Source: Atherix ibis (Eukaryota > Arthropoda > Insecta > Diptera > Athericidae). Taken from it: a DNA stretch of 64,000 nt. Location: contig OY282610.1 in assembly GCA_958298945.1 (NCBI GenBank), forward strand, positions 42,663,667-42,727,666. Direction: 5' to 3'. Each line of letters opens with the position of its first letter. Position 1 is the first letter of the stretch. Below, in pieces: positions 20,605 through 32,230 of the stretch. A program made the translations under genes and the position numbers. Below the pieces are notes generated by a model that worked only from the letters and a program-made list of their open reading frames with translations, did not search any database and had not been told where the DNA came from.

Positions 20605-22080
20605 GATGTGATTAACTCTTGTATTTCCAAAAAGGAAGCAAACGCTCTCTGTTACGAAAGTGCGATAACCCAATAGTTTCAAAGTTGTTCGGTTAGTGAG
20701 TATATTTGATTAAATTAACTATCAAAACGAAAAATTTCTAATCAAGAGCATAATTTTTTTGATGGCAAAAATCATATTTGAAGAGTTTACAAGCAGTAAA
20801 AGAGAACTTCATCTTGGAAGGCTTGCAGCATAGAAAATTGGATTATCAATTAGCATTGTAGCTTATGAAATGTTCAAAAAATGAGTCCCTAACGTCAACT
20901 CGGATCTTGCATACAATTAGATGCTCTATCATAAAAACTCCTCAATCACACTATCATCTCCGTCAAGGGTTTTTTTTCAGAAAAATGGATCCCTGTGCTT
21001 CCCCAACTCCCTAATTCATCCGATCATAGTCCTTGTGATTGTTTTTTGTCTTCTAAGCGATGACAACCAAAAGTAATTCTATTAAAACCTTCCAAATAAC
21101 ATACAGTCTATAAGACAATAAGGGATCTTTAAAAAAAAAATTGGAGCACTCGTAATTGGAGGATTAAAAAATGTTTACCTTTTGATAAGCTTTTATTTGG
21201 TCTTGGAATGTTTCTTCATACTTTGGTGATAAATGTTTGTTTGGATCCTTTGCATGGATTGCTTTTAAATCTTTAATATTTTAACTATTCAAAATAAAGT
21301 ATAACTACAATATAATACCAATAAAGAAAAATCAAAGAATCAGGACCATCTTTAACAGTGATATATTTGGACGGTTGGAACTCCTGATGGTAACTTTGAT
21401 TAGTTTTTCAAATTACGTGACAGTAATTAGAATCGGTAAATACCAACAAAAAAATTTTTCTGAAACTGCAATTCATCTAGTCCAAACTATCTGGTAAGTA
21501 TTCTTATTAGTGGGTATAAAAATTACTGAGCCAGATTGATCTGAAAATCACTACTTGAAAAGCAAGTCGGGTTGTAAATGCTTTACTAAGGATCATGCTC
21601 AAAAATTGAGTACCCAAACGAAGTTAACGTAGGCATCTGTCCACCGATATGAGTTTTATGATAAGGTATACAGTCCCAATTTAGTCAGCAACTATGGTGA
21701 CTGTATCGTACAAGCATTGGATAATGGCAGTATAGCGTTAGAGGGCATTTGAGTATCCAAAGTATAGATAAAAGAAACAAGACAACGGCGAAATGACAAC
21801 GACTTTCGGATTTATTGAATGTTGGCAAACTTATTCCTGATATATCCACGTGGAATGGAAGGGGTAATGGAGACGTAAACCACTATGTAACCTCATTTAA
21901 AATGGAGTGTATGTACTTCCGAGCATGTTTTTATCATCTTAAATTCGACGATGATGCCACACAGTAGAAAGTTCATAAAAGATTCCACGATCCGATGACC
22001 ATTTCATCGACTAAATGGCGATACCGACAAAAGTGCGTACGTGGCAAACAGTACGTATGAGCCAGCATGATAAGGTCAAG
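20605..22080. other. AT-rich DNA with a possible mariner trace
   Basis: No gene recognised. Near 20960-21070 the plus strand reads LPNSSDHSPCDCFL, faintly like the mariner block PPYSPDLAPCDYFL. This could be a very old mariner, but I see no other motif or terminal repeat to support it. From 21100 to 22080 I see nothing identifiable. Confidence 0.35.
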
Positions 22081-22094
22081 AAAATAGGCACGCT
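22081..22094. repeat. Left 14-bp target-site duplication of the I-element nest
   Basis: aaaataggcacgct, exactly repeated at 26763-26776. It abuts the 3' end of the I-like LINE on the minus strand. Confidence 0.85.
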
Positions 22095-22224
22095 ATTGTT
22101 GTTTGTAAGCTCCCTTAGACATGTGCCAGGGGGGCCACTTTGTAGCGCCACGACCGTGAGACCATTTGGCGATTTCATAGTACAAGTGGGAAGTTATCTG
22201 AAAGTGACTGGTCTGTGGTTAGTA

Positions 22225-23493
22225 CGAGGGTCGTTCAATAAGTCCTTAGAAAAAGATGGAAAAAAACTGTTTTTTAAAAAAAAAAATTTTATTTTTAAAC
22301 ATAATGTCCTTTTACACTTTTTTCCAAAATTTTTACCCCGTCCAAAAAATAAGATTTCGGAAGTTCTGCAAAATACTCATCCGTTTGAGCAATGACGTCC
22401 TCGTTGGAAGTGAACCGTCGTCCGCCAAGCCATTTCTTCAGATTGGGGAAAAGAAAATAGTCACTCGGGGCCAAATCTGGTGAATAAGCGGGATGCTGCA
22501 ACAATTCCATTCTCAATTCCACAATTTTGGCCATGGAAACAGCGCAGGTGTGCACACGCGCATTGTCCTGATGCAAGAGGATTTTTTCTTCTTCAGATGG
22601 GGGCGTTTCTCTTTGATTTCGTCGATCATCCATTGCAATAACGACACGTAATACGCTCCTGTTACTGTTTTTCCTTTTTCCAAGTAGTCGATAAAAATGA
22701 TGCCCTGCGAATCCCAAAAGACCGTGGCCATCACCTTACCGGCCGATGGCACAGTTTTTGCCTTCTTCGGAGCCCGTTCACCCTTGTAAATCCACTGTGA
22801 TGACTGTCTCTTCATTTCTGGAGTGTAGTAGTGTATCCAGGCTTCGTCCACAGTGACATATCGACGAAGGAATTCGGCAGGATTGCGATGAAAGAGTGCC
22901 AACATAGCCTCAGAGTCCACTACACGATTGCGCTTATTCTCCTCTGAGAGCAAACGCGGCACCCATCTTGCCGAAATTTTTTTCACAGACAATTTTTCAT
23001 GCAAAATTGAAGCGACTGTACCTTGTGATATGCCCGTGGCCTCAACTAATTCGCGCACTTTAATTCGCCGATCGTTCAAAATCAGATCGTGGATTTTGTC
23101 GATGATTTCAGGAGTAGACACCTCAACTGGGCGTCCTGAATGATGTTCATCTTTTGTGGATGAACGGCCACGTTTAAATTCATTCACCCAATTGTAAACC
23201 GTCGTAAACACAGGTGCAGATGTGCCATGAACTGCATCCAACTCGGCTTTGATTTCTTTCGGGCTTAAGCCTTTCAAATGGAGATGTTTGATGACAGCCC
23301 TAAACTCGCTTTTTTCCATTGTTATACACAAATAAATGTCGTTAACTTTAATCGACGATAGAAATTGACCTACGCTATGGATCGAGCTGAAATTTTGACA
23401 GCTTTCCTGTCAATAATAGTACTTACAATAAAAAAATCTTTACCGACACTACGAGTGCAATTTCTTTTCTAAGGACTTATTGAACGACCCTCG
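22225..23493 (-). mobile_element. Mariner element mar-A4, full length
   Basis: A 1,269-bp mar-A copy on the minus strand with both CGAGGGTCGTTCAATAAGTC termini and TA at 22223-22224 and 23494-23495. The flanks match the 3' region of the I-like LINE, which is uninterrupted in I1 (about 26110-26150). Confidence 0.96.
22295..23319 (-). pseudogene. Mariner transposase (mar-A4), one frameshift and altered tail
   Basis: Start ATG at 23319 (MEKSEFRAVIKHLHLKGLSP). The frame is open through the helix-turn-helix region, VTVDEAWIHYY (first Asp kept, Thr to Ala next to it) and the VFWDSQGII block. It then breaks in an A run just before HQDNARVH: six T at 22582-22587 on the plus strand where sister copies have seven. 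The remaining frame continues through HQDNARVH and YSPDLAPSDYFLF. A short deletion near the C-terminus replaces the usual ending with ILEKSVKGHYV. The same region also has a WMIDEIKEKRP variant. Confidence 0.92.
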
Positions 23494-23679
23494 TAGTATA
23501 ATTTTGTTATATTTTGTGGAATATGTTGTAGAATTTTAAACAGGGGACAAGGGAATGAAGTTGTTGGGACCAGGAGCTCCATAATGGGAGGAATCCTGCT
23601 CACGAAGTAATTCTTAGTTATGTGGTATTCCTGTAGAATATGGGTGATATTGAAATGGGTGCCACAGGATTAGTTACAT

Positions 23680-26252
23680 CAAGTATGTTTTCTTGTTTTT
23701 GATTGTATATCTGTAATATTGATTCCTTAAAAATTATACGTAAAATTAACAAATATCATAACTTCATATAAAAAGACATTCGAAATTTCATAGATAAATC
23801 TCGAATTGAGACTCAGGACTGCTCGAGTTAAAAAAGCGGTGAAACAGGCCAAGCGAACAGCTTGGAATAACTTCACCGCCTCAAATGATTCCCGAACTTC
23901 ACCGAAAGAAGCATGGAGAGGTATTAACTGCATTCTTGGTCGCCAAAAAAATGGGATTATCCCATCTATTGAGTCTGAGAATGGAGTTATATCCGAGTCG
24001 ACAGCTATCGTTGAGGAACTGGCACAGTCCTGGCCCTCGTTTTCATCAAACAACCACCTTAGTGATTCATGTCATAGAGAGAAAAAATACTTCACGGAAA
24101 ATCTCTCGCCTATACCGTCAGCCTCCACCCTAATCTTGAATCAGCCAGTAACGCTTGCGGAGTTCAACTTGCGGACAAGGTTTCTTTTAAAATGATTAAA
24201 GAGGTACCTTCGATTTTCCATATTAGAATTGTCAACCTCTTTAACGAAATTCTGGAAAAATCTATTTTCCCAAATTGCTGGAAGGTCGCAACAGCCATTC
24301 CAGTTCCCAAGAAAAACCTCTTCCATTCTTCGGCTAACAACTTTAGACCAATCTTATTACTGCCATGCACTTCCAAGATCCCGGAAAAGATCTTAGCTAC
24401 AAGACTTAACCAGGCGCTTGCCAATAGACTCAATCCCTAACAATATGCCTACAGGTCAGGCAGGGGCACTCTGAGTATGCTTCTTCAACTCCAACATTCA
24501 ATCCACAATTGCTACAAACGCAGACATTGTGGTTTACTGTTGTCCTTCGATTTAGAAAAGGCGTAAGACCGAATTTGTACAAACAGGGTACTCTTACAGC
24601 TGGCAGAGTGGGGAGTAGACTCTGCAATATTGGCACTACTCGTACCTAACTGGTAGAACCTTCACGGTATGCGCCAACGGTCATTTCTCGTCAAAACGCG
24701 AAATGAAAAACGGCATCCCACAAGGATCCCCATTATCAACGATCCTATTCAATATATATATTCACTCCCTTTCCCACCAACTATCATCTTTTAACCACTA
24801 TATATATGCCGACAACATTTTCATACTTGTATCAGGTGCTGATCTTCAACAACAAACAAATAACGCCATCCGCAACATCAACACTTGGAGCAGCATAAAC
24901 GGTGCGGTTATCTGTACATCGAACCCACCTTATGTTTGCAGAAAAAAAAATTGTACAGTATCGGACTCTTCCCTACACCCCTTCCTTCTCCGCCTAAAAG
25001 ATTTTATGAAAATCCAGGGTATCTCAATTGCCTGTGGAGGAAAATGGAATCTTCAGATTAAAAATGCTGTTGACAAAATTAACATCATTCTCCGAATGGT
25101 TAAAATTTTAGTCAGAAGCAAAAGTAAGGTAAGACAAAGTGAGGCAATTAGAGTAACCAACGCCCTTTTGGACGGGACCTTACTCTATTTCCTCACTACA
25201 TGTGTCAGTGTGCCAATAAACCGTTGCATTAGACTAGCCAGTAGAGCACATCGGACATCTCCGGTGGAATCCATACTGATTGAGACTAGTCGAAAACCTA
25301 TTTTTTTCTATCTTCACAAAGCCCGCCTAAGTTTAATCTACAAAAACCTATGCCTTCCAAATTATCCACTCCACACTTTAATAAAAAACATTATCATCTC
25401 CCCCAGTTCAAAAAGGAATTCATCATCGCTATTCTTATTAATATCCCACCTTGAAAGCAATTCATCCATCCTCCCCCTAGTTTTCCAAACTTCCCTTCCA
25501 CACCCAGATTGGAAACCGTTGTTAGGACAAAGTTGAAAGTGACTGCTTCTCTTGACAGGTTTAAGAAGACTTGTACTAATCCGTTCAACAGTTGGACGGA
25601 TTAAAAGATCATGGACTGTTGTTCACTGATGCCGCCGCTGACATCAGTGAACAACACCGATCTTTTTCGGTCGTCGAACTTTTTGGCTGCAGCACCCGCG
25701 CACTATGTTGTGGGATCTTCTCTTATAGGGCTGCTCCATACTATGGTGAACTGTGGGCTATCAAAACGGCAATTGAAATTGCGACCAATATTTCCAGCCA
25801 ACAAAGCGTTATTATTTTTAGCGACATCCATACCGAAATTCTGGGCGCGGAAGCTCCTTAGAATCCGGATTGGACATACTGCTTTTACTCATAACTTCCT
25901 TTTTGGCAACACCAATCGTTCCTTCTGCCAATCCTGTGGCACCTAGTTCACTATCGCCCATATTCTACAGGAATGCCACATAACCAAGAACTACTTTGCG
26001 AGCAGGTTTCTTCCTATTATGGAGCTCCTCGACCCAACAACTTAATTCCCTAGTCCCCTATTTAAACTTCTACAATATACTAATCCGCTCCACAAAATAT
26101 AACAAAATTCTTAATATTCCATACCACTAACCACAGACCAGTCTCTCTCAGATGATTTCCCACACGTACTACGAAGTCGCCAAATGGCCTCACGGTCGTG
26201 GCGCTATGAAGTGGCCCCTGTCACATATCTAAGGGACCTTACAAAGAAACAA
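23680..26252 (+). mobile_element. I-like LINE I1, 5'-truncated
   Basis: A plus-strand non-LTR element of the same family as I0 and the outer nest element. It starts around 23680-23800 in the region before RT (KKAVKQAKRTAWNNFTASND at 23830), runs through RT and RNase H, and ends with CTTACAAAGAAACAAAC at about 26252. It lies head to head within the outer minus-strand I element. Confidence 0.8.
23806..25980 (+). pseudogene. I-like LINE RT and RNase H polyprotein, broken
   Basis: In order: pre-RT segment with SPKEAWRGINCILGRQKNG; RT fingers near 24190-24440 (FPNCWKVATAIPVPKKN, SANNFRPILLLPCTSKIPEK); a damaged QYAYRSGRGTLS block at 24440-24480; GIPQGSPLSTILFNIYIHSL at 24712; the active site YIYADNIFI near 24800-24830, where Asn replaces the second Asp of YADD; thumb to about 25100; a connection segment; RNase H near 25590-25860 (FTDAAAD, YYGELWAIKTAIEIATN, IIFSD) followed by a deletion; and a C-terminal zinc-like segment (RIGHTAFTHNFLFGN, CQSCGT, HILQECH). 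Several stops and frame changes. Inactive. Confidence 0.85.
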
Positions 26253-26762
26253 ACATGTATGATAGTGAAATGGGTACCACAAGATTGGTATAAAGGACGA
26301 TTGGTGTTGGCAAAAAAGGATGGGTAAGAGCAGTATGTCCAATCCGGATTCTAAGGAGCTTTCGCGCCCAGAATTCCGGTATGGATGTTTAATAGACTGG
26401 TTCATTAATGGTTGTCCAATGAGTCAACAAAAATGTGTCGCTATTGGTCCAGTCATTGTCTTTGCGCATGGCTAATGGTATTAGTTGCTATTCTGTTAGT
26501 AAGCGAGGCAGATTAGGAATGACTGTGATAACTGGTCGATGGAGTGTTTCTCCAGCCAACTTGTCAGCACTTTCATTAGCCACAATTCGCACATACCCTG
26601 GCGCTTATTGCAACTCGACACTCCTATTGCTAAGTAGGCTATGACGAATTGCGCTAAGTACTGAGTCACTCGATGGGCGACAAATGGCTTTAAGGGTGGC
26701 AAGGCTGTCGCTAAAAATAATAACGCTATGTAGGCTGAGAATATTGGTCGCAATAGCTTAAA

Positions 26763-26776
26763 AAAATAGGCACGCT
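26763..26776. repeat. Right 14-bp target-site duplication of the I-element nest
   Basis: aaaataggcacgct, identical to 22081-22094. Confidence 0.85.
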
Positions 26777-26951
26777 GGTTATTCGGTGTTAAACCGTGGA
26801 AAGTGTAGATCCATGGCAACTCAACAACAACAATCGGCCCCTAGGCTCTTTTGATCAAATTTACAAACATTTTATTTTATTAAACGTTGACGTGAGTTTT
26901 TTTTTTTAAATTATTGTTTCTACAAATAAAATTGAAGGTTTCTTTTTATTA

Positions 26952-27737
26952 TTGGGTTTTTCCGAAAGTAATTTAGTTTTTTTTTTTTATAAAAATAAAA
27001 GACGATTTTCTTATAGGGAAATAAATATTTTATTCTGGCCTTTTTTCTTTAAGTGAATTATTCAATTTTTCCAACTGATGATAGTACACTTCAGAATTGA
27101 TCGTTGTATTGCTCGGTAAAAGCTCAAAATAAACGATTCCTTTGATATCCCACCAAACGGAAGTCCTTTAAATAGGTTTATATTTTCTACTCCATGATCT
27201 TTTGTGCTTAACATTGAGCATATGCTTCAAAAATGAATGATTTTCCTGGCGTTTGAGAAGCAAATCACAGACGTCAAAGGGACGGCACACTTTTTTTTCC
27301 GTAAGAAGATGAGGAACCCATATGTCGAACTTTGAGATTAAACATAGCCATTTAAAATGATCATGAACGGTCGTATTCGATGAATTTATTCTGTCAACGA
27401 TCTTACGATTTGTTATTCGCCGGTTTGCATCAATGAATGCTTTTATTGTGGTCTTCATCACCTTCAACTGGATAATTTTTTCTTACTTGACATCAAAATG
27501 CTATGTTTTCTGTAGTAAAAATGTTATAAATGCCAAAAATTCTGTTTTTTTTGTAGTTTTTGGTTGATTAAAAAGAAAATCAACCAAAAACTACTATGCA
27601 GAATCAAACGAAGCAAGCTTTGGTATATCAGCTGTCAAAATACATATGATTATACAGTACAAGTATGAAGTTGGTTGTGAAAAAATATAATAATTCCTCT
27701 GTTTGGACACAACGAAATTACTTTCCGGACAACCCAA
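26952..27737 (-). mobile_element. Mariner mar-M1, C-terminal third deleted
   Basis: A 786-bp element with termini TTGGGTTTTTCCGAAAGTAA (left) and TTGGGTTGTCCGGAAAGTAA (right, inverted), flanked by TA (26950-26951, 27738-27739). Minus-strand frame 27467 to 27168: TTIKAFIDANRRITNRKIVD and FDIWVPHLLTEKKVCRPFDV, then KRQENHSFLKHM; then, after a frame break, GIVYFELLPSNTTIN. Sequence stops at KRPE and joins directly to the 3' untranslated end, so the second and third catalytic Asp are gone. The first catalytic block (GDEKWVVYNN) is also missing. Confidence 0.92.
27553..27594. repeat. 17-bp perfect hairpin in the mar-M1 5' region
   Basis: Arms gtagtttttggttgatt (27553-27569) and aatcaaccaaaaactac (27578-27594), spacer 8 bases. 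The same untranslated sequence in mar-M3 (52005-52020) occurs once only, so the second arm is specific to this copy. Confidence 0.9.
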
Positions 27738-27739
27738 TA

Positions 27740-28062
27740 TTTATTTTTCTTCCCTTTCCACTCCTATAGAGAACTTAAAAACCTTGGGTGTCTCCATTAT
27801 CCCCTTTAAAACATATTGTGGTATTATCTTTTCTGTTCATGGTGGGTATGAGAGTACATATTAGCCTTAATTCCGAACCCCTCCCCCCCTTAATTGGCCT
27901 TTAAAGCTAGCCTCAAGCATGCCTAGCTGAAACATTACTTACCATACTCCTGTGGAACTTAACATTCATTAAATTGTTCTATCCAATTTTAATACCTTCC
28001 CTCATTCCTATCCAATATTCAGGAAAATCGTTATTACATATTTTATTTTCAAAAAACTATAA
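27740..28062. other. Unassigned DNA between mar-M1 and mar-A5
   Basis: No recognisable coding or repeat structure. A short C-rich patch lies at 27879-27889. Confidence 0.5.
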
Positions 28063-28064
28063 TA

Positions 28065-29345
28065 CGAGGGTCGTTCAATAAGTCCTTAGAAAATCCGAGA
28101 AATTGTGCTCGTAGTGTCGGTAAAGATTTTTTTTTGTAAGTAGCATTATCGACAAGATTTCAGCTCGATCCATAGCGTAGGTCAATTTCTATCGTCGATT
28201 AAAGTTAACGACATTTATTTGTGCATAACAATGGAAAAAAGCGAGTTTAGGGCTGTCATCAAACATCTCCATTTGAAAGGCTTAAGCCTGAAAGAAATCA
28301 AAGCCGAGTTGGATGCAGTTCATGGCACATCTGCACCTGTATTTGCGACGGTTTACAATTGGGTGAATGAATTTAAACGTGGCCGTTCATCCACAAAAGA
28401 TGAACATCGTTCAGGACGCCCAGTTGAGGTGTCTACTCCTGAAATCATCGACAAAATCCACGATCTAATTTTGAACGATCGGCGAATTAAAGTGCGCGAA
28501 TTAGTTGAGGCCACGGGCATATCACAAGGTACAGTCGCTTCAATTTTGCGTGAAAAACTGTCTGTGAAATAAATTTCGGCAAGATGGGTGCCTCGTTTGC
28601 TCTCAGAGGAGAATAAGCTCAATCCTGTAGTGGACTCTGAGGCTATGTTGGCACTCTGTCATCGCAATCCTGCCGAATTCCTTCGTCGATATGTTACTGT
28701 GGACGAAACCTGGATACACTACTACACTCCAGAAACGAAGAGACAGGCATCACAGTGGATTTTCAAGGGTGAACGGGCTCCGAAGAAGGCAAAAACTGTG
28801 CCATCGGCCGGCAAGGTGATGGCCACGGTCTTTTGGGATTCGCAGGGCATCATTTTTATCGACTACTTGGAAAAAGGAAAAACAATAACAAGAGCGTATT
28901 ACGCGTCGTTATTGCAACGGTTGAGCGCGGAAATCAAAGAGAAACGCCCCCATCTGAAGAAGAAAAAAATCCTCTTGCATCAGGACAATGCGCGTGTGCA
29001 CACTTGCGCTGTTTCCATGACCAAAATTGTGGAATTGAGAATGGAATTGTTGCAGCATCCCGCTTATTCACCAGATTTGGCCTCGAGTGACTGTTTTCTT
29101 TTCCCCAATCTGAAGAAATGGCTTGGCGGACGACGGTTCACTTCCAACGAGGACGTCATTGCTCAAACGGATGAGTATTTTGCAGAACTTCCGAAATCCT
29201 ATATTTTGGACGGGATAAAAATTTTGGAAAAACGGTTGGAAAAGTGTATAGAGCTAAAAGGAGATTATGTTGAAAAATAAAATTTTTTTATTTTTAAAAA
29301 CAGTGTTTTTCCATCTTTTTCTAAGGACTTATTGAACGACCCTCG
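28065..29345 (+). mobile_element. Mariner element mar-A5, full length
   Basis: A 1,281-bp mar-A copy, both CGAGGGTCGTTCAATAAGTC termini intact, TA at 28063-28064 and 29346-29347. Confidence 0.97.
28231..29280 (+). pseudogene. Mariner transposase (mar-A5), single nonsense codon
   Basis: ATG at 28231. The only break is a TAA at 28570-28572, where sister copies have a Lys codon in VKKISARW; the same frame is then open to the normal TAA at 29278-29280 (350 codons in all). The catalytic triad is intact: VTVDETWIHYY, HQDNARVH, YSPDLASSDCFLF. Other changes from the common sequence are conservative (RLLSEENKLNPVV, ALCHRNPAEF). It would need only readthrough of one stop to be made whole, so it decayed recently. 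Confidence 0.94.
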
Positions 29346-29347
29346 TA

Positions 29348-32228
29348 TTATACACTGATGGCTTTTCAAGCATATTAAAGATGGGTAGCTGAATACGCAT
29401 TTCGAGATAACTTATAAAACAAAGCTCTGTCACAAGTTCAAAAACTTGGCAGCCTTGAATGGATACTAGGCTTGAAGACTATCCGCTCCTCATTAAGTTA
29501 TACCAGACGGTAGCTCCATAGTCGGCATATTTGAAGTTTTAGTGGTAAAACTATAGGTCGCACATATTACAGTGTCTTTTTGAAATTTGCTGCTACCCTC
29601 GTTAGGAAATGCTATGTTCGATGGTTTAGTATATAAGCTGTTATCCAATTAAACATTTCAAACTTTATTCCAATAGAGAGATTATCGCATTTTATGCTGC
29701 AAATTCTTCAATAAGGATCTTCATCTCAAATTACTCCATGACTATAAATATTAAAGGAATCTAATAATCTACACTAAACCATATCAAATAATATTCAAAC
29801 TCTTACTTTACTTGTTGAATCTAATCAGGATTAATTATCCTGATTTCATATATTATCGAATACATATTTTTTTCTATTCAATTTATATAATAAGCGAATC
29901 CTTCTATTCCTTTGGATATTTTTGGTTTGTTTCTTTTTTTTGTAAGTTTTGATTTCGTTTTGTTCTTAGAAATTTTATACAAACGCAGTTTCAAATACTC
30001 TAGTTGATGTAGATTTGTAGTCACGTATACAAGATATAAAAGTGTTGTATAAACTTTTCCCAATCGGGGAAGAGAAATGTCTCAAGCTTAACGACCATTT
30101 TGAAAATGAAAGGTAACTGAGATTTTTATAAAACAATTTCGATGTGGATAAAGGATTTATATACGAATTTTCTATATTTAGTTGCAAAAGATTTGCTCTA
30201 CTGAAAACTGTTAATGAAGGTGGTAAAAATGGAAAAAAAAGATGGTGAAGTGGTAAAGGGCAATCAAATTGAACACACATCATAGAAATTGAGGGCAAGA
30301 ATTACGAAATATTGCAGCAAAAAAATATCCTTACTCAGAGGTGTGTACATATTTATATCGTCGGAGTAGGTATACGGTGAATCCTTTCAGGTATCCAATT
30401 TCTTTCATTCATTGAATCTCCATTCGTGTGCACTGTGATCTTTGGCAAATCATATGCCATACGGAAAGTATGCATGACATATGCATAGATAATTCCTATA
30501 CGAGTATATACAGGACTACAGAACAATATTTAGGGCCTGTCGTGCTCAATTCATAACACACATACTATCCTTTAGTAATCATAATGTTACATATTCGTAT
30601 GTGTTCATGTAGATATTCTGCTATAGAGAAAAAGGATGTGGAAATTGAGTTACGCCTGACTTGACACTAAATTGAATTTCACGTAGTTTCCTCTTTCTTG
30701 AATAAAATATGATACCGGACAATAAGGTATACTTTATTATGTGTGAAAATGTGAAAGTGTTCAGTTCCTCGACTATTCTATTCTAGATGGTGGAGGGGCT
30801 CTTCCACTCCGCTAGAAAGTCTTGGTATTTTCTTTATTACCAAATTCACCAAATATACTATATCTTTTACGATATAAATAAAATTCAAAACGATATAATA
30901 TCTATTCGACTTTATTCATACTTGATATCATCTATTCGAATTTTCAAATTTTTAACTTTTATTCCGAAGAATATTTCTTATTTTTGATTCTATTCAACTG
31001 TGATTAAATATAAATAAAATTAAAAATATTAAAATTATAATAAAGAACAATTTATATTGTATTAAATAAGCCTACATTTTAAAAAAAAACTCTACAATTT
31101 AATTATATGTAATTAGATCAAATTTCTTCGGGATTCTTAGAAATCTATTTACTATTAGAAACTTAAAAGTTTGAAAATCTCTAACAAATTTGAAGAGAAA
31201 TTATAGAATATTAAAAAATGGTTTTTAAAAAAAATATAGAACAAATTGCAAAAAAAACCTCAAGATTGTAGGGCTACCTTATATGGCCACAAGCATATAT
31301 CCTTTGAAGGCTTTATCACAATACAATAATAAAAAAATTATTAAATCACAAGATTTTTGCATAAATAAAATTTTTTGATTTTGGTTAAACGTTAAATTCT
31401 TGAATTTGGTTAAACGTTAAATTTGAATGCAAATTATTTGCCAAAAAAACCACCCGCGACTCATCCTGTTAGTATAAAATAATCTCTATATTAGAGGAAG
31501 ACCTTTTGGCCATCCTCTTAAATTCCAAATTTTTCGTTGAAATTAATATTCAAAATAGTGGTTAGAGGTGGTTTTGATAATATCTAGGACTCTAGACCTC
31601 TAGTCTAAGAAAGCAAGAACCGAGCCTCCTTTTAACAGTACACTTGTCCTCGAATAGTTGGACGGTCTCGAAGAATGTGTTGCCTGTACTTCCTTTGGAG
31701 TTACTAAAGTGAATTTGTGTAGTTCCTTAATTCGTAACCTTCATTCTGAGGTCAGAGCGGTTCCGTAAAGTTGAGTTAATGTTGATTAAGGCTAGTCCAA
31801 ATATTTACTTACAGATAATCAGTCATATAAATTGATTTTGGCCCATTTAATTATTCTGTACTCAAAGATATTCGATACAATCTCTCAAAAATATGAACTT
31901 AGAATTACGTTTAGTATCTGGGCATATGGGAATTATTACAGTCTACTCATAGAATGGTAGACAATATTCTCCGGCAGGAGCTTTTTAGCCTTAACCCAGT
32001 CTTCCCAACATACCGATCAGAAATCATCTTTAGCCTTAACCCAGTCTTCCCAACATACAGTCCAGAATTGCTCTTACCCATAATTTTTTTTATTAAAGCT
32101 ATACACAATCTATTTGCCAAAGCTGTAATATTCTGCTCAGTAGCCCAAATCTTTTAGGTGAATGTCAGTAAAGCCACAATCTTTTTTCGGGTAGAGTTTC
32201 TCACATTATAAAGCTCTTCAATTGAACA
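29348..32228. other. AT-rich DNA, no gene recognised
   Basis: Nearly 2.9 kb with no recognisable protein. 29350-29600 has slightly higher GC and may be a decayed LINE end, but I cannot align it to any motif with confidence. Two small tandem duplications occur near 31376-31428 (25-base period) and 31984-32058. Confidence 0.5.
31984..32058. repeat. 45-base tandem duplication
   Basis: A 30-base string beginning tttagccttaacccagtctt occurs at 31984-32013 and 32029-32058 without a mismatch. Confidence 0.9.
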
Positions 32229-32230
32229 TA

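Larger units (their letters stand above)
22095..26762 (-). mobile_element. I-like LINE (outer element), split by mar-A4 and by element I1
   Basis: Minus-strand pieces at 26762-26255 (RNase H part, ELWAIKTAI-type frame shifted, TLKPFVAHRVTQYLAQFVI read in a neighbouring frame), 23672-23496 (GTxFxI to TKNYFV segment) and 22222-22095 (3' untranslated end ending CTTACAAACAACAA) together make one 5'-truncated element. Exact 14-bp copies of the target bound it. Mar-A4 interrupts the 3' part at a TA. Element I1, in opposite orientation, lies between the two larger pieces. The pieces overlap by about 30 bases with a few mismatches, which may be the target duplication of I1. Confidence 0.75.

Noticed and set aside
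20940..21080. Possible very old mariner catalytic block
   Set aside because: Only one faint motif, with no ends and no second motif, so it is left as a note in the region entry.
29975..30298. 107-codon minus-strand frame
   Set aside because: No family resemblance, AT-rich composition and no supporting signals.
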